NCBI GenBank assembly: GCA_030063045.1
Contig: JAQSEB010000021.1
Location: 744,001 to 808,000 of the forward strand
Direction: 5' to 3'
Length of the DNA: 64,000 nt
Source of the DNA: Pratylenchus scribneri
Lineage: Eukaryota; Nematoda; Chromadorea; Rhabditida; Pratylenchidae
Under the pieces are notes generated by a model that was not told where the DNA came from, did not search any database, and worked only from the letters and a program-made list of their open reading frames with translations. Of the stretch, positions 33,776 to 46,600 are shown one piece after another (positions within the stretch are counted from its first letter, which is position 1; every line of letters begins with the position of its first letter). The position numbers and the translations under genes are program-made.

Positions 33776-33852
33776 ATTTGGTCATCTGCTTTTCTGGATG
33801 CATTCGGATAGATTTGGTCATCTGCTTTTCTGGATGCATTCGAATGGATTTG
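33712..33852. repeat. 36-bp tandem repeat at the broken end of the gag gene
   Basis: About four copies of TCTGCTTTTCTGGATGCATT plus CGGATAGATTTGGTCA. It supplies the gag stop codon. Confidence 0.85.
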
Positions 33853-34226
33853 GGCTATTAAAGATAGCCCAGAGATTCGCTCTTTAATTTGATATCAAAA
33901 ACATTATAATTATTTTAGAGTTGCCTTGGCGAGTTATTTTTATAGGCGACAAGTCGGCTCTAGCGTTTAAAATGATATCTAGAAAAGTCAAAAAGCAATT
34001 ACAAATGCAAATTGTCAAACTAAGCAGGCAGATGATATTTTTGGTATTTTAAGGATTGCCGCATTTGTTTATTTGTTGTTATCATTGGGACCGTACCAGC
34101 GGGCCGGATACGAAACATGGGAACAGCAGACAGCAATGATTTTTGTTAGATAAATTAATGATTAATTTAATTTTTCAGAACAAAGATTTATCATAATTCC
34201 GACTAATTCTTTATAAACTATTTCCA
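33853..34226. other. repeat remnant and a short unrecognised frame
   Basis: 33853-33990 matches the repeat family seen at 35158-35530 and 46125-46512 (CTCTTTAATTTGATATCAAA and CGAGTTATT words). After an AG at 34026-34027 a 41-codon frame to 34153 reads like one membrane helix plus a polar end (FVYLLLSLGPYQRAGYETW). It may be the last exon of a lost gene; no partner exon was found. Confidence 0.35.
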
Positions 34227-37200
34227 ATGGATGAACAACAAGAGAGCAGCATTGGTTTTTGCAATAGTTGGTCTGATTTGGAGAAACGCCGAAAGGCCTT
34301 AGATCTTTTCTTGCTAAAACAATTCGAAGTAGTCGGTGGAGTTCCGCAAAAGGTTTCACATTTTTCGGCTCCATTGCAGTTTAGCCGACTTCCACAATTT
34401 AGACTATTTTTCGCTGCTTATAAGCAATCAATGAAAAGTTTAGGCAAGCTTTAAAAGTTTATTCAAATTCATCAAAAAATAAAAGAAATATTAAATAAAA
34501 ATGAATTGAAGGTTTAAGCAAAATTCATCAAAAGAAACAATTGATTACAAGAAAATGCTCATCCGACCCTGGAACTTAAATTCTAACACATCTTGAACCT
34601 AGTTTAGTAAGGCTAGTTGTGGCCTAAGACATTTATTTCATCAAATTAAGCAACAAATTTGACTAATACTAAAATTTTAAAGGCCAAGAACATGGGATTA
34701 AATTCGGTTAGGCTTGGTTGTTTGGCTAGATCAAGTTTAAGTCTTGGAGCATGTAGTGTAGAGTAAAGAAAGAGAGCCCCCGCCAAGACTTTTGTTACTG
34801 ATTCTAGTGTCGATAGTCTAAAGCTCCACTAAAATTTTAATTGGTTTCTTAAACGGCGATTGGTCGCCTATCAATGGTTGCTTAAACTGCAAAAATATGC
34901 TAAACTGCAATTGAGCCTATCTTCTGTTCTATAAACATACACCATTTTCTATTAAGGTTTTCTACGAGTGTGGTACAACTCCCACGTGTCCCTACAAAAT
35001 CAGTGCAATTCGAAATGAATCAAGTGGGGCATTTGAATTATTCGAGTACGGGTCACATTCTCACCCAATTCGATCGGTTGCCACCAGTGGTAAATAATCC
35101 ATTTATGATTTGAACTAGAACTTGGAAAAGTTGGCTTAGCTCACCCATGGATCACCCCTTCAAAAATCGAGCCATTTAAGAAAAAGGTGTGTAACTCGTA
35201 AAAGAGTGAACCGATTTTAATAGTTTTGGTATTATTTTATAGAGAGAAAACTTGCTATCAAATGATACTAATTTTATTTAAATTGGTTCAGAATTATTGG
35301 AGTTGTGGCCGTCCAAAAAAAAAATAAATTTGTTAAAAAGGCTTTTTCCGTGGTTTTTTAGACACAAACACAACTCCAACAATTCTGAACCAATTCAAAT
35401 AAAATGAGTGTATTTCGATAGCCAAGAGTGTTCTCTTTAAAATGATACCAAAAATATTAAATTCGGTTCAGTTTTTTACGAGTTACACATCTTTTTCTAA
35501 AATGGTCGATTTTTGAAAGGGGTGAGTCAAGCGAACCATTTTCCAGGGTCTAATTTGAACCCATAAAATTACTACATTTCTTATTAGCATTTCTTGTGGA
35601 TCTGCCAACTCTAACAGAATCATCAACATCATATAGCAAAAACAATGATGCCAAAAGCCCACTCATATTTTCCACCAGTAATGTCGACACTGCTTCACCC
35701 AAACAAATTGGCATAAATCCGAATATTTCATCACCGACAACTCCCGAAAGTAAAAAAAAATTAAGGGTGAATCCCAACTTTGTCACCGTTTGTAAAAAGA
35801 AAAACTCATCATGGACTTATATAATGTTTTTAGTATCAAATTAAAGAGCAGGCTCTTGGCTATCCAAAGCTAATAGTTTTATTTAAATTCGTTCAAAACT
35901 GACAGAGTTGTGTTCAATAAACCACCGATAATTCCTAGTAAAAGTCATTTTAAATGATTTTTGAGCACAGCTTCTGAACCAATTTAAATAAAATTATTAT
36001 AATTTGATATACTAAAGCCATAATTAGTTCAGTCCTTGATGAGTTATTACAATTGGCGACAAATTTGGCTGTTCCCATTAAAATTAAATCTTATAATTTA
36101 AAAAACAACCAACTATTAGCAGTGATGCAATTCGATGATGAGGCTGAACAAAATCAACATTCAACAAATGCACAAAAGCGAGAGAACCATTCAAGACCTC
36201 ATCAGAAAAGATCAATCAAAGCGAAAAATAGCAGTCCAATGGCTAAGAAACGGGCTAATAAAATAGCGAAGAAATATAAAGAAGAAACAGACTCAGATGA
36301 AGAAGATAATGATTCGGATGGAATGGATGACGAAGAATGTAATTTACACAAATTTTATTATAAATTTTGCAACTATAATTGGAAATTAGCTAATTCCACC
36401 AGAGCTAATTTTGGAAATCTCGGCTTTTAGATTTCGTATTGACTCGAGAACAGGCTCATTCAACCCAGCATGGTTGATTTATTCTATGAAATTTTAATTT
36501 CAGACTGTTCTGAGCTTGTTTAGTAATGCTTTCCGTTAGATTCCTATCCCGTCTCTAGCGAAATAATCTACCTAACCCTACCCTAAGCCCCCTAAATCGG
36601 TCTGAAATTGAAATTTCATATATTAAATCGACCATGCCGAGTCGAACGAGGTTACTCTCGAGTCTGTACAATGCCTAGAATCCGAGATTTCCAAAATTGC
36701 TTGGCTATAGGGCCAGGGCTATTCCGGAATCAGCCAATTTCCCATAGTATATGTGAAATAATACTTATTTTAAGCTACAACTCCAAGCACTAATTCCAAA
36801 AATGTTACACCACGCAAATTGCCACCGAGGAGTGCAAAACTGATAACTCATTTAATTCAACAAAATTCACCATCAAAGCGAATAACACGACAAAATAATA
36901 ATATGCGGGGAACATCGACGACTTCAATTGAGAGTAATCATAATCATCCTATTAGTCCAAATGACGGTTCTGGAAAGGTAAAAAGCATTCAATTTACAAT
37001 TGATTATAAAATTTTTCTGACAGTCCATAAACCATGAATTGGCAAGTCTGAAAGGAATGCGATGGGAGAATGAGAATTCGACGCCTACTACATCTAAAAA
37101 TCAAAGTAAATTAAATTACAAATATTTCAATAAAATTTAATTTTTTAAGATTCTTCTCCAACAAAAAATCTCCTCCGGAATAAGGAAGTAAAAAAGAATA

Positions 37201-38099
37201 TTCCCAATCAGAGAAAGGCCTCCTCTTCATCTTCCTCCAACATCAGCACAACATCAATTTCCAATTATTCTTCAACATCAACACTGCAGCTGCAGAATAC
37301 TTCAAAAAATCCAACTAATTCAAAATTAAAACCAAATGACAACTCAGCAGGGCCTTCTCATAAAAAGCAATCAATTTCAGGATCAAATAGGCAAAATGTA
37401 AACGAGACTAAATAAGGGATACTATTTATTGCATCAAAATAGTTTTTGATTTCTAATAATTCAGAAACCGGTTTTTGAACCTATAAACCTTATACCAATT
37501 TGTCGATCTCATCGAGACGCGTCTTTCGGTACGTACATTTCTTAGATTAAATCGGAACTTGGCGAATTAAAGCGTTTAAACCATATTTCCGGTTTTTGGT
37601 TTTAAACATTTTAATTTTGGGCCAAGACCTGACCAATTACCATTCGATGCATCTCGAAGAGATCTACAAATTGGTATAAAGTTTGTATAGTTTAAAAACG
37701 GTTTCTGAATTTATTAGAAGTCAAAAACTACGTTGAAAAAAAAATATATACTCATAATAAGATTATAAACATTTTCTTTTAAAAGAAGGATAAAATTGTG
37801 AACAAGCAACAAAAAACGAGACGGATTCGAACAGAGGATGGATTAATTTGGAAATGGTTGGCCACAATTTGCGGTGATGCCAATTTGCTGAAATTTCGAC
37901 AAAACAGACAAATGTCCATTTCGTCAAGATTGCGCTGGAATTGTAAATTGAATGCAAAATGCGATTATGAGTAAATTTTAAATGCGAATAAATTATGTAA
38001 TATTTCTGCAGAATGCTGGTCAAAAAGGAGGAAGGCGACGAGGATCCCACAATTTATCAAATTTACGTTTTTGGAGAACACAATCACCACACAAATTGA
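34227..38099 (+). CDS. protein with two FLYWCH/WRKY-like C2HH zinc-binding domains
   Basis: Nine exons: 34227-34352, 34957-35089, 35588-35749, 36123-36338, 36775-36977, 37024-37105, 37150-37397, 37789-37970 and 38012-38099. They join in frame to about 479 residues. The N-terminal part (residues about 15-80) and the C-terminal part (about 395-479) have the same plan: a basic/aromatic helix, then C-x5-C (YECGTTPTCPY; WNCKLNAKCDY), a strand region, and H-x-H (YGSHSHP; GEHNHHTN). This C2HH pattern is that of FLYWCH, WRKY and GCM-type DNA-binding folds. Between them lie about 300 residues of S/T/N-rich, probably disordered sequence with a KKRANKIAKKYK basic patch and an acidic run. A nuclear DNA-binding role is likely; target unknown. 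At least three introns contain repeats, yet all exons stay open. Confidence 0.7.
35158..35530. repeat. fold-back repeat with ACGAGTTACACA / TGTGTAACTCGT arms
   Basis: GTGTGTAACTCGTAAAAGAG on the left and TTTTTTACGAGTTACACATC on the right; inner words ATTTAAATTGGTTCAGAATT mirrored. Lies in intron 2 of the FLYWCH-like gene. Related segments: 33853-33990, 35825-36062 (intron 3) and 46125-46512. Confidence 0.7.
35825..36062. repeat. second copy of the GGTTCAGAA-type fold-back repeat
   Basis: Contains TTTAGTATCAAATTAAAGAG, CTTCTGAACCAATTTAAAT and GAGTTATTACAATTGGCGAC. In intron 3 of the FLYWCH-like gene. Confidence 0.6.
36385..36735. mobile_element. inverted-repeat element, GAAATCTCGGCTTCTAG family, copy 3
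   Basis: GCTAATTTTGGAAATCTCGG, GACTCGAGAACAGGCTCATT on the left; CTCTCGAGTCTGTAC and CCGAGATTTCCAAAATTG on the right. In intron 4 of the FLYWCH-like gene. Confidence 0.75.
37441..37729. repeat. fold-back element, GAGACGCGTC family, copy 5
   Basis: AGTTTTTGATTTCTAATAAT at the left end and inverse at the right; core GTCGATCTCATCGAGACGCG and its mutated mirror. In intron 7 of the FLYWCH-like gene. Confidence 0.85.
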
Positions 38100-39394
38100 T
38101 GATCCAAAAAACATAAAATGGGAAGATGCGAGATGAAAAATTAGATATTTCCTATGAAATTTGCTTAATATTGCCCTTTACTTTTTCTTTTACGTGGGGT
38201 TTTTTCTTACTTAATTAGGCTGAATTTAGCCTCTAATTTTGCTAAAAATAGATTTTTAACTATAACTTGGTCATTGTCAAACAAAATGTATAATATTTAA
38301 TATACCATTCGATTGCCCACACAAAAAGCTATTATCAGCTGTTTAGATCACTTAAATTAGCATAAAGGTCACCGAGTTATAAATAAAAAAACCAAATTGG
38401 AAAAAATGGCCATAACTCAACAACTTTATGGCCAAGCCCCTAACTCCTACATATCCTTAGCTCCTACATATCCTTAGCCCCTAGAACCCATGCCGCCCTA
38501 ACATAGTCCTAACCCTAAAAATTTTACAAATAAATAAAATTAGAGGCTAAATTCAGCCTAATTAGTGGAAAAAAGATTCGTTTTTCTTTTGAATATTATT
38601 TTGAATCATTTTTCTTCAATGTTATTTTATAATGTTAAGGCATGCTATATACTAATTCAATCATACCAGTTCAACTTGATCAACTCATAATTTATACACT
38701 GCAATTATATTTTTTTGTTCTTTTAATTATTCCACCAAAATTTTTGATATGAAGGAAAATTCTAATCTCTAAATTTGCTTTGTGCTTTTTGGTCTTTTAA
38801 TAATTTTGAATTTCTTTGATTAATTGAATAAAGAAGAATCCATTAAAGCTTACAATAATTGATCAGAAAAATTCAAATTTAGCCAAAAATTTCTAAGACA
38901 CTAAAAAACAAGTTACATAAATTTTCCTTACATTTTTATCTTTCTTAATTCTTACAATTAAAAGAACATTTAATATCAAGGAAATATATTTTTTAACAAA
39001 CACCTATATCCTAGCAGTCCAATGGTTATGCAACACTTTGAACGAAGAACATAATAGCATTAAGTCTAATTTCATTTTTTTTTAGAATAATATGTCGAAT
39101 CTTTTGAAATAAAAATCACTTAAATATCCAATTTAAATTGCGACCACATTTTTTTAAAAGAATAGGTCTTTTTACATTTTTCGGTTTCCATAACTATTAT
39201 TATTACATTGAATAAATGCCCATAATTTGTATTAGACTATTTTAAAAGGAAAGATAAGGCTTTATTTATTTATTTAAAGGCAGAAGGCACCATAAAATAA
39301 AACGAACAACAAATTAATAAATAAATTGAAATGAAGAGATCAGGAGGAATATGTTTGCATAAATGTATTCCTTGGATTTTCTCGGTTATGCAGT
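38100..39394. other. intergenic with one fold-back element
   Basis: 38213-38565 is a fold-back with arms AATTAGGCTGAATTTAGCCT and its inverse, and TCCTACATATCCTTAGC repeats in the spacer. The remaining 0.8 kb is plain AT-rich DNA between convergent genes. Confidence 0.55.
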
Positions 39395-42300
39395 TTATTT
39401 TTCTCCCAAAATATATTTCTTCATTTTCTTGAATTGTTCGGCAACTGGCTGTTTTAACTTGATTGCATTATCAATTGCCCTTAGAGATTTGCGCATTTCT
39501 TCTTTCTTTCCACTCAATATGGCCTGCAATCGTTCTTGGGTGTTTTTGGAAATGCGAGAATAAAAGTCGGCGATTTTTGAAAAATTATCCATCAATTCCT
39601 CGACAGTCAATTCATTCAGGCAATGTTCCTGTAAAAAATCAATGTTAGAATCAATATTGTGCACTTTGCCCTAAACAATAATTGTGTTATGATGAATGAT
39701 GATCTAATATACTAAAAAAAATATATTTTTCCTAATATTTTATTTTTGTTTCTCCAACCATTTTAATTTTTTTTCGAAACAATTGTTTTTTTTCTCCAAC
39801 CATTTTGCATTTTTGTTTTTCAAAACATTTTAGTGTTTTTATTTCTTCAAACATTTTAATGTTTTTGTTTTTCCAAACATTTTAATGTTTTTGTTTTCCT
39901 AAACATTTTAATGTTTTTATTTCTCCAAACATTTTAATGTTTTTGTTTCTCCAAACATTTTAATGTTTTTGTTTTTTCAAACATTTTAATGTTTTTGTAT
40001 TTCCAAACATTTTAATGTTTTTGTTTTTCCAAACATTTTAATGTTTTTGTTTCTCCAAACATTTTTATGTTTTTATTTCTCCAAACATTATAATGTTTTT
40101 GTTTTTCCAAACATTTTAATGTTTTTGTTTTTCCAAACATTTTGTTTTTGTTTCTTCAAACATTTTAATGTTTTTTTCCCTAAGCATTTTAATGTTTTTG
40201 TTTCTCCAAACATTTTTATGTTTTTATTTCTCCAAACATTTTTATGTTTTTATTTCTCCAAACATTTTAATGTTTTTGTTTCTCCAAACATTTTAATGTT
40301 TTTGTTTCTCCAAACATTTTTGTTTTTATTTCTCCAAACATTTTAATGTTTTTGTTTTTCCAAACATTTTAATGTTTTTGTTTCTCCAAACATTTTTATG
40401 TTTTTATTTCTCCTAACATTTTAATGTTTTTTCTCCAAATGTTTTGTTTTCCTAAACATTTTAATGTTTTTATTTCTCCAAACATTTTAATGTTTTTGTT
40501 TTTCCAAACATTTTAATGTTTTTGTTTTTCCAAACATTTTGTTTTTGTTTCTTCAAACATTTTAATGTTTTTGTTTCTCCAAACATTTTTATGTTTTTAT
40601 TTCTCCAAACATTTTAATGTTTTTTCTCCAAATGTTTTGTTTTCCTAAACATTTTAATGTTTTTATTTCTCCAAACATTTTAATGTTTTTGTTTTTCCAA
40701 ACATTTTAATGTTTTTGTTTCTCCAAACATTTTTATGTTTTTATTTCTCCAAACATTTTAATGTTTTTGTTTTGCCAAACATTTTAATGTTTTTGTTTTT
40801 CCAAACATTTTGTTTTTGTTTTCTCAAAACATTTTAATGTTTTTGTTTCTCCAAACATTTTTATGTTTTTATTTCTCCAAACATTTTAATGTTTTTTCTC
40901 CAAATGTTTTGTTTTCCTAAACATTTTAATGTTTTTATTTCTCCAAACATTTTAATGTTTTTGTTTTTCCAAACATTTTAATGTTTTTGTTTCTCCAAAC
41001 ATTTTTATGTTTTTATTTCTCCAAACATTTTAATGTTTTTGTTTTGCCAAACATTTTAATGTTTTTGTTTTTCCAAACATTTTGTTTTTGTTTTCTCCAA
41101 ACATTTTAATGTTTTTGTTTTGCCAAACATTTTAATGTTTTTGTTTTTCCAAACATTTTGTTTTTGTTTTCTCAAAACATTTTAATGTTTTTGTTTTGCC
41201 AAACATTTTAATGTTTTTGTTTTTCCAAACATTTTGTTTTTGTTTTCTCAAAACATTTTAATGTTTTTGTTTCTCCAAACATTTTTATGTTTTTATTTCT
41301 CCAAACATTTTAATGTTTTTTCTCCAAATGTTTTTGTTTTCCTAAACATTTTAATGTTTTTATTTCTCCAAACATTTTTTTTATGTTTTTATTTCTCCAA
41401 ACATTTTAATGTTTTTTTTCTCCAAATGTTTTTGTTTTCCTAAACATTTTAATGTTTTTATTTTTCCAAACATTTTAATGTTTTTCTTCCTAATATTTAC
41501 TACTGACCTTCAGATTATTGAGCGAATATTGTTCCGCCAATTCGATCAGAGGCATGTTATCGCAATGGATTAAATGCATTAGATACTTTTCGCAATAATC
41601 CACCAAAAAGGGCATACCATATTTGATTGCCAATTTAAGGATTTTGATTGATAAATCATAATCTGAATAAAATAAAATATTTTATTTTTATACTCCACTT
41701 TTTGGCTTACAATTTCCATCCTGCAGAAAATTGGACTCGTGAACCATTGGACCCATTGTCATTGCCGAATAAATCATGTAACTGAATGCTTTCACATCAA
41801 AATCTTCGGTCTCAACAATTTCAAAATAATTTTGCGCCTTTTTATTGTCGCTCCAATCGCCGAAGAATAAATTCCGAAAATAGGTGGAAAAAGTGGCCAA
41901 CAACTGGACGAAATTTGGATTAAAATTGCGAAATCATTATATTTAAGATTACCTCTTTATTGATGAAAAATGTTTCAGTTCGATTTTCGTCAATTTTTAT
42001 TGCCAGGGTTGTGTCCAAGGGGGGAAAGCTAAAATGCGAATTTTTTAAATTTTTATAACATATAAAATTTAAATTACTCACTTTTTCTCGACAAGTGAAA
42101 TCTTGATATCCAATTCAATTTCGAGCGGTTCATCATCATCAAATTCGATTGTGTTCACGTACCAATTCCAATCGCAAGTGTTAAATGCATAGAAAGGGCC
42201 AAAGGAATGAGTCTCCGTGCAATCCGGATGGTCTTGTCGCAAGCACACCGAGAAATGCACTTTGCACAGCCAAAGTGTGTCCTTCACACCTTCATTGCAA

Positions 42301-42987
42301 TAAATGAAAATGAACATATTCAAATCGATACAGTCATAGAGCACCTTCATTCGCCTGTATAAATTTAATGGGTTTTTAATTTTTATTTGATTTTTGGAAT
42401 GGAACAATATAATTTTGGCAATCATAGATTTCCTATTCAAATGGTTTTTTTTACAAATCTCAAATCAATAAATACATTGGAAAAATAATTTTATTTAAAA
42501 AATGGAGCCACTTATTTTTTATTTTGGTAAATAACAAAATTGTGCCGACTTATGGCATTATTTTTAGTATGCGGCAAATAAGTTTTACCTAGACCGAGAT
42601 AACTCAGAAAAACGAGATCCCGGAATATCTCGATTTTTAGAAAAATGAATGAAACGAGACAGAGTTCGATATATTTCCCGAGATTTTCCCTTACAACATA
42701 GCTAAAAAAATCGTCCTAAGGCTGTTATTTCGGGAAAATCACGGGCGAATATCATTGCGAGATCTCGTTTCGGGGGCTGCACACTAATTATTTTAATTAT
42801 ATATATTTGCAAAATAAATAAATAACCAAGAAAGTCCGCCAATTTCACTGATAGTTGAAGTCAGCGACTTGGAATTTCCATCCGCATCATTCAATTCTCT
42901 CAAACTGGTTTTGATGCTAATCTTTCCGGAAGCAATGGTATCATTGGAAACTTTGATTACATTGTCATTATTGTTGTTCTGTGCCAT
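39395..42987 (-). CDS. MATH-BTB protein, copy B
   Basis: Minus-strand exons 42987-42827, 42354-42082, 42028-41953, 41903-41711, 41662-41508 and 39628-39395 join to about 363 residues. The MATH domain runs from IGGLSW to about residue 145 (FIYCNEGVKDTLWLCKVHFS, FYAFNTCDW, IELDIKISL). The BTB domain follows (TTLAIKIDENRTETFFINKE, LLATFSTYFRNLFFGDWSD, YFEIVETEDFDVKAFS). Helices after the BTB continue with LVDYCEKYLM and an 80-residue tail (EHCLNELTVEELMDNFSKIA ... KKYILGEK) that should sit where BACK/3-box helices occur. Such proteins recruit substrates to CUL3. Intron 5 is about 1.9 kb and almost all of it is a satellite-like tandem array. Exon structure is the same as in copies A and C. Confidence 0.85.
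39726..41490. repeat. satellite-like array, AAACATTTTAATGTTT type, within an intron
   Basis: About 65 units of 24-27 bp such as CCAAACATTTTAATGTTTTT plus GTTTCT, with variants lacking TTTAATG. The inner AAACATT...AATGTTT is itself an inverted repeat. It fills intron 5 of MATH-BTB copy B. The same motif in opposite orientation forms the arrays at 54795-55466 and 60440-60908. Confidence 0.95.
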
Positions 42988-43618
42988 TTTCTGATTTATT
43001 TGATTGAAGTTTCTTTAATTAATTCGCTTTTTGCTTAAATTAAATTGATCATCAAATGAAATTTTTGGAATCAAAAAGGAATGGAGAAAGGAAAATTTAA
43101 ATTATCATAATGCATTTCATCCAAACAAATATTTGGCTAAAAATGGCATAGACGAAATTATTTTTTATGTCTTTTTTATAAATTATTTAAATAATAAATC
43201 CTATTAGGATGAGCAATGATTAATTTTTGCTCTAAAAATAGTTTGTTTCAGCAATTTTCTTATTTAGATGTCTCGGGTTTTGGTTGATAAATAATAAGTA
43301 ATTAAGAAAATAAGAATTTTGTTTTTAGACATTTTTAAAATCTTTTAGGCATTAGTGATTTTTTAATCTATTTTTGTTTTTTTTTCTGGTTATATGAAAG
43401 CCAAAATTAATAAAATAATTAATATTAAAAATATTTTATTAGATAATATTGAATAAATAATCACACTTTTATTGAAATTTAACCAAAAAATGTTTTTATT
43501 TAAGGCAATTTTAAATGTCAAACAAAAATCAATAAATAATTGGTGATCGAAATCAAAATGAAGAGATCAGGAATATGTATGCATAAATGTATTCCTTGGA
43601 TTTTCTCGATTATTCAGT
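42988..43618. other. spacer between MATH-BTB copies B and C
   Basis: AT-rich 630 bp holding the promoter of copy B and the 3' end of copy C, which are in tandem on the minus strand. No feature recognised. Confidence 0.5.
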
Positions 43619-46600
43619 TTATTCGTCTCCCAACATAACTTTCTTCATTTTATCGAATTCAGCAATTGAAGAAAGCTTTGGCTTTTTTGCACGAATTTCA
43701 TTATCAATTGTCTCCAGAGAATTGCGCATTTCCTCGGACTTTCCGGCCATTATAGCATTCAAACGTTGTTGGGTATTTGGAGAAAGGCGAGAATGAATGG
43801 CAGCGGTTTTTGCAAAATCCTTCATCAATTCTTCGATGCTCAATCCATTCAGGCAATGTTCCTTTAAATAAAAATCCATGTTATAAAGGAACGAAAATGA
43901 ACTTTTAATAAAAAATGGAATAAAATTATAAAATAGTAAAATTTGGCGAAAAATACTGAAAATGGCGAAAAGATATAGTGATTCAATCGTTCATCATCGA
44001 CACCAAACCCTATGCCTAATCAATAAGTCTCATCAAAAGCATCGAATATAATTTGCATAAAAATAAAATAGTATTAAACTCTAAACCGGTTTTAGTTTCT
44101 CTGTTCAAAACTAATTTAAAGTTGGTTAAGGATCTTCCTGTTTTTTTTTTGGGGGGGGGGGGGGGAAGAGGGAAGATCTATAATATCCTTAGGATGATTC
44201 GGAAGATGATGATTATCCTGTTCCTCATCTTCATTTTCTTCTTTCTCATCCTCATCTTTCCCATCTTCATCATCCTCATCTTCTTCATCATCATCTTCCT
44301 CATCTTCAACATTTTCATCATCATCTCATCTTCATCTTATTCATCATCCTCATCATCATCTTCTTCATCTATCTTCATCATTTTTATCTTCATCATCTTC
44401 CCCGTCTTCTCATCCTCATTTTCCTCATCTTCATCTTATTCATCATCCTCATCTTCCTCATCTTTATCATTTTCATCCTCATCATCCTCTTCTTCTTCAT
44501 CTTCTTCATCCTCACCTTAATCATCATCATCTTCATATTATTCATCATCCTCATCTTCCTCATCATCCTCATCTTCTTCCTCAGCATCCTTTTCTTCCTC
44601 ATCTTCTTCATCCTCATTTTCTTCCTCATCATCCTCTTCTTCTTCATCTTCTTCATCCTCACCTTAATCATCATCATCTTCATCTTCCTCATCTTTATCA
44701 TTTTCATCCTCATCATCATCTTCATCATCATCTTCATCTTATTCATCATCCTCATCTTTATCATTTTCATCCTCATCTTCATCATCATCTTCATCTTATT
44801 CATCATCCTCATCATCATCTTCTTCATCTATCTTCATCATTTTTATCTTCATCATCATCCTCATCTTCTTCATCTATTATAGATTTTGCCCCCCCCTAAC
44901 AGAAAAGTTAAGTACTTTGGTTGAACCTAAGCCAAACTATTACCATTCAGCTTAGGTAATGAGTTCGGTCGATTGATTGAACTGTTAGAAATTAAAAAAC
45001 TTTACGTCAGTCATCACTGCTTTTTACGCTATTTTAATATTTCCCTTTTTTGATTTTTAACCTTAAGATTGTTGAGTTCCGGATATTGATCGGCCAATTC
45101 GAGCAAATCAATTTTGGATGAATCTTTGCAATCCATTAAATCCTTTTCGCAATAATCCACCAAAATTGCCATGTCATATTTGATTGCTAATTTTGCCATT
45201 TTGATGGAAAAAGTGGCAGCTGAATAAATTCAAATGTACGGTATTAAAATTTTATTTTTTCCATACAATAGACTTCCAGAAAATTGGACTGATGCACCAT
45301 TGCACCCATTGTCATTAATGAATAAATCATGAAGCCGAATGCTTTCACATTAAAATCGTTGGTTTCAATGATTTCAAAATAATTGTCCGCCTTTTTCTTG
45401 TCGCTCCAGTCACCAAAGAATAGATTGTTAAAATAGTTGGAAAAAGCAGCCAATAACTGGAAGAGAAAGTTTTAATTTATTTGCGTAAAAACTATTAGGA
45501 AATGGAATACAAGTTTATTGATTGAAAATGATTCCGTTCGATTTTCGCCGATTTTTATTGCCAATGTTGTGTCCAACAGAGGAAAGCTAAAATTTATTTT
45601 CTTATTACCAATTTCAGTTTATCAAGAGAATAAAAAGATTTACCGTTTTTGATGAATGTGCGTAATCTTGATTTCCAATTTGATCACGATCGGTTCCATA
45701 TCTTCCGGTTGCATTTGTAATTCATCGTCAATATCCGTCAAAACCCAATAATAAGTGTTGAATCCATAAAAAGGACCAAAGTTATGTAGACAATTATATT
45801 TCTGTTTGAGCGGATTGGCAAATCCACAGCACACCGAAAATCGCACTTTGCAGAGCCAAAGCTTGTCCTTCACTTCTTCATTGCAGTAAACGTACAAATC
45901 CAATCGGGGTGGTCCATCGTCGCCGGTTGGAACAACTTTTCGTAGTTTCGCTCGCCTGTGAAAAATTTAATTTTTTCATATTTTATAATAAAATTATGTG
46001 AAATATTAAATGTAAAAAATACATGAAAAATGTTTAAAAGTTTGTAACAGTTCAGTGGTTTGCCCTAGAACCTCAAACCTTATGGCCATTTGATAGATCG
46101 GGTACGCCCCAACTTGTTGCTAGCCGAGTTATCGCCGCTTGTAATAGCTCATTAAGGACTAAACTAATCTTTATAATTTTGGTATCAAATTAAAGAGCAG
46201 ACCTTTGGCTATAAAATGATATTAATTTTATTTAAATTGGTTCAGAAATGATAAAGTTGTGCTCAAAAAAACCATTTTAAACGAATTGTTAGTAGGGATT
46301 ATCGGAATTCGCAATTGTTTATCGTAAATAATTTCATCAATTCTGAACCAGTTCAAATAAAATTAATATCATTATATCATTAGATAGCCAAGATACACCG
46401 CTCTTTAATTTGATATCCAAATCATAAATTTTGGTTTGGTCCTTAATGAGCTACTATAAGCGGCAACAAGTTGGACAGCGACAGGTCGGCCGGCGGCAAA
46501 TTGGGCTGTACCCAATAGATCTCATCAAGATGTTTCGTTTGAAATGATCTTGCTTTTACCAGTTTTAAATTAGTTTTGAACCAAAAATCAAGATTGGTTT

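Larger units (their letters stand above)
30645..33852 (+). mobile_element. 5' part of a BEL/Pao-type LTR retrotransposon
   Basis: C-rich leader with a TATA-like CCTATTTAAGC (30845-30855), a candidate primer-binding site TGGTGCCACGACCCGGGA (31073-31090), a long run of GACCGTC-type repeats, then the gag ORF. No protease, reverse transcriptase, integrase or 3' LTR follows: sequence after about 33710 is a 36-bp tandem repeat and then unrelated repeats. Element boundaries are approximate. It is a truncated, non-autonomous copy. Confidence 0.7.

Noticed and set aside
40041..41443. Long frames rich in F, L, C and V across the intron of MATH-BTB copy B
   Set aside because: They are direct products of the satellite period and lie within a well-supported intron.
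44053..44827. Long Ser/Ile-rich and Met/Lys-rich frames on both strands
   Set aside because: They translate the CTTCATCATC microsatellite inside an intron; no other coding sign.
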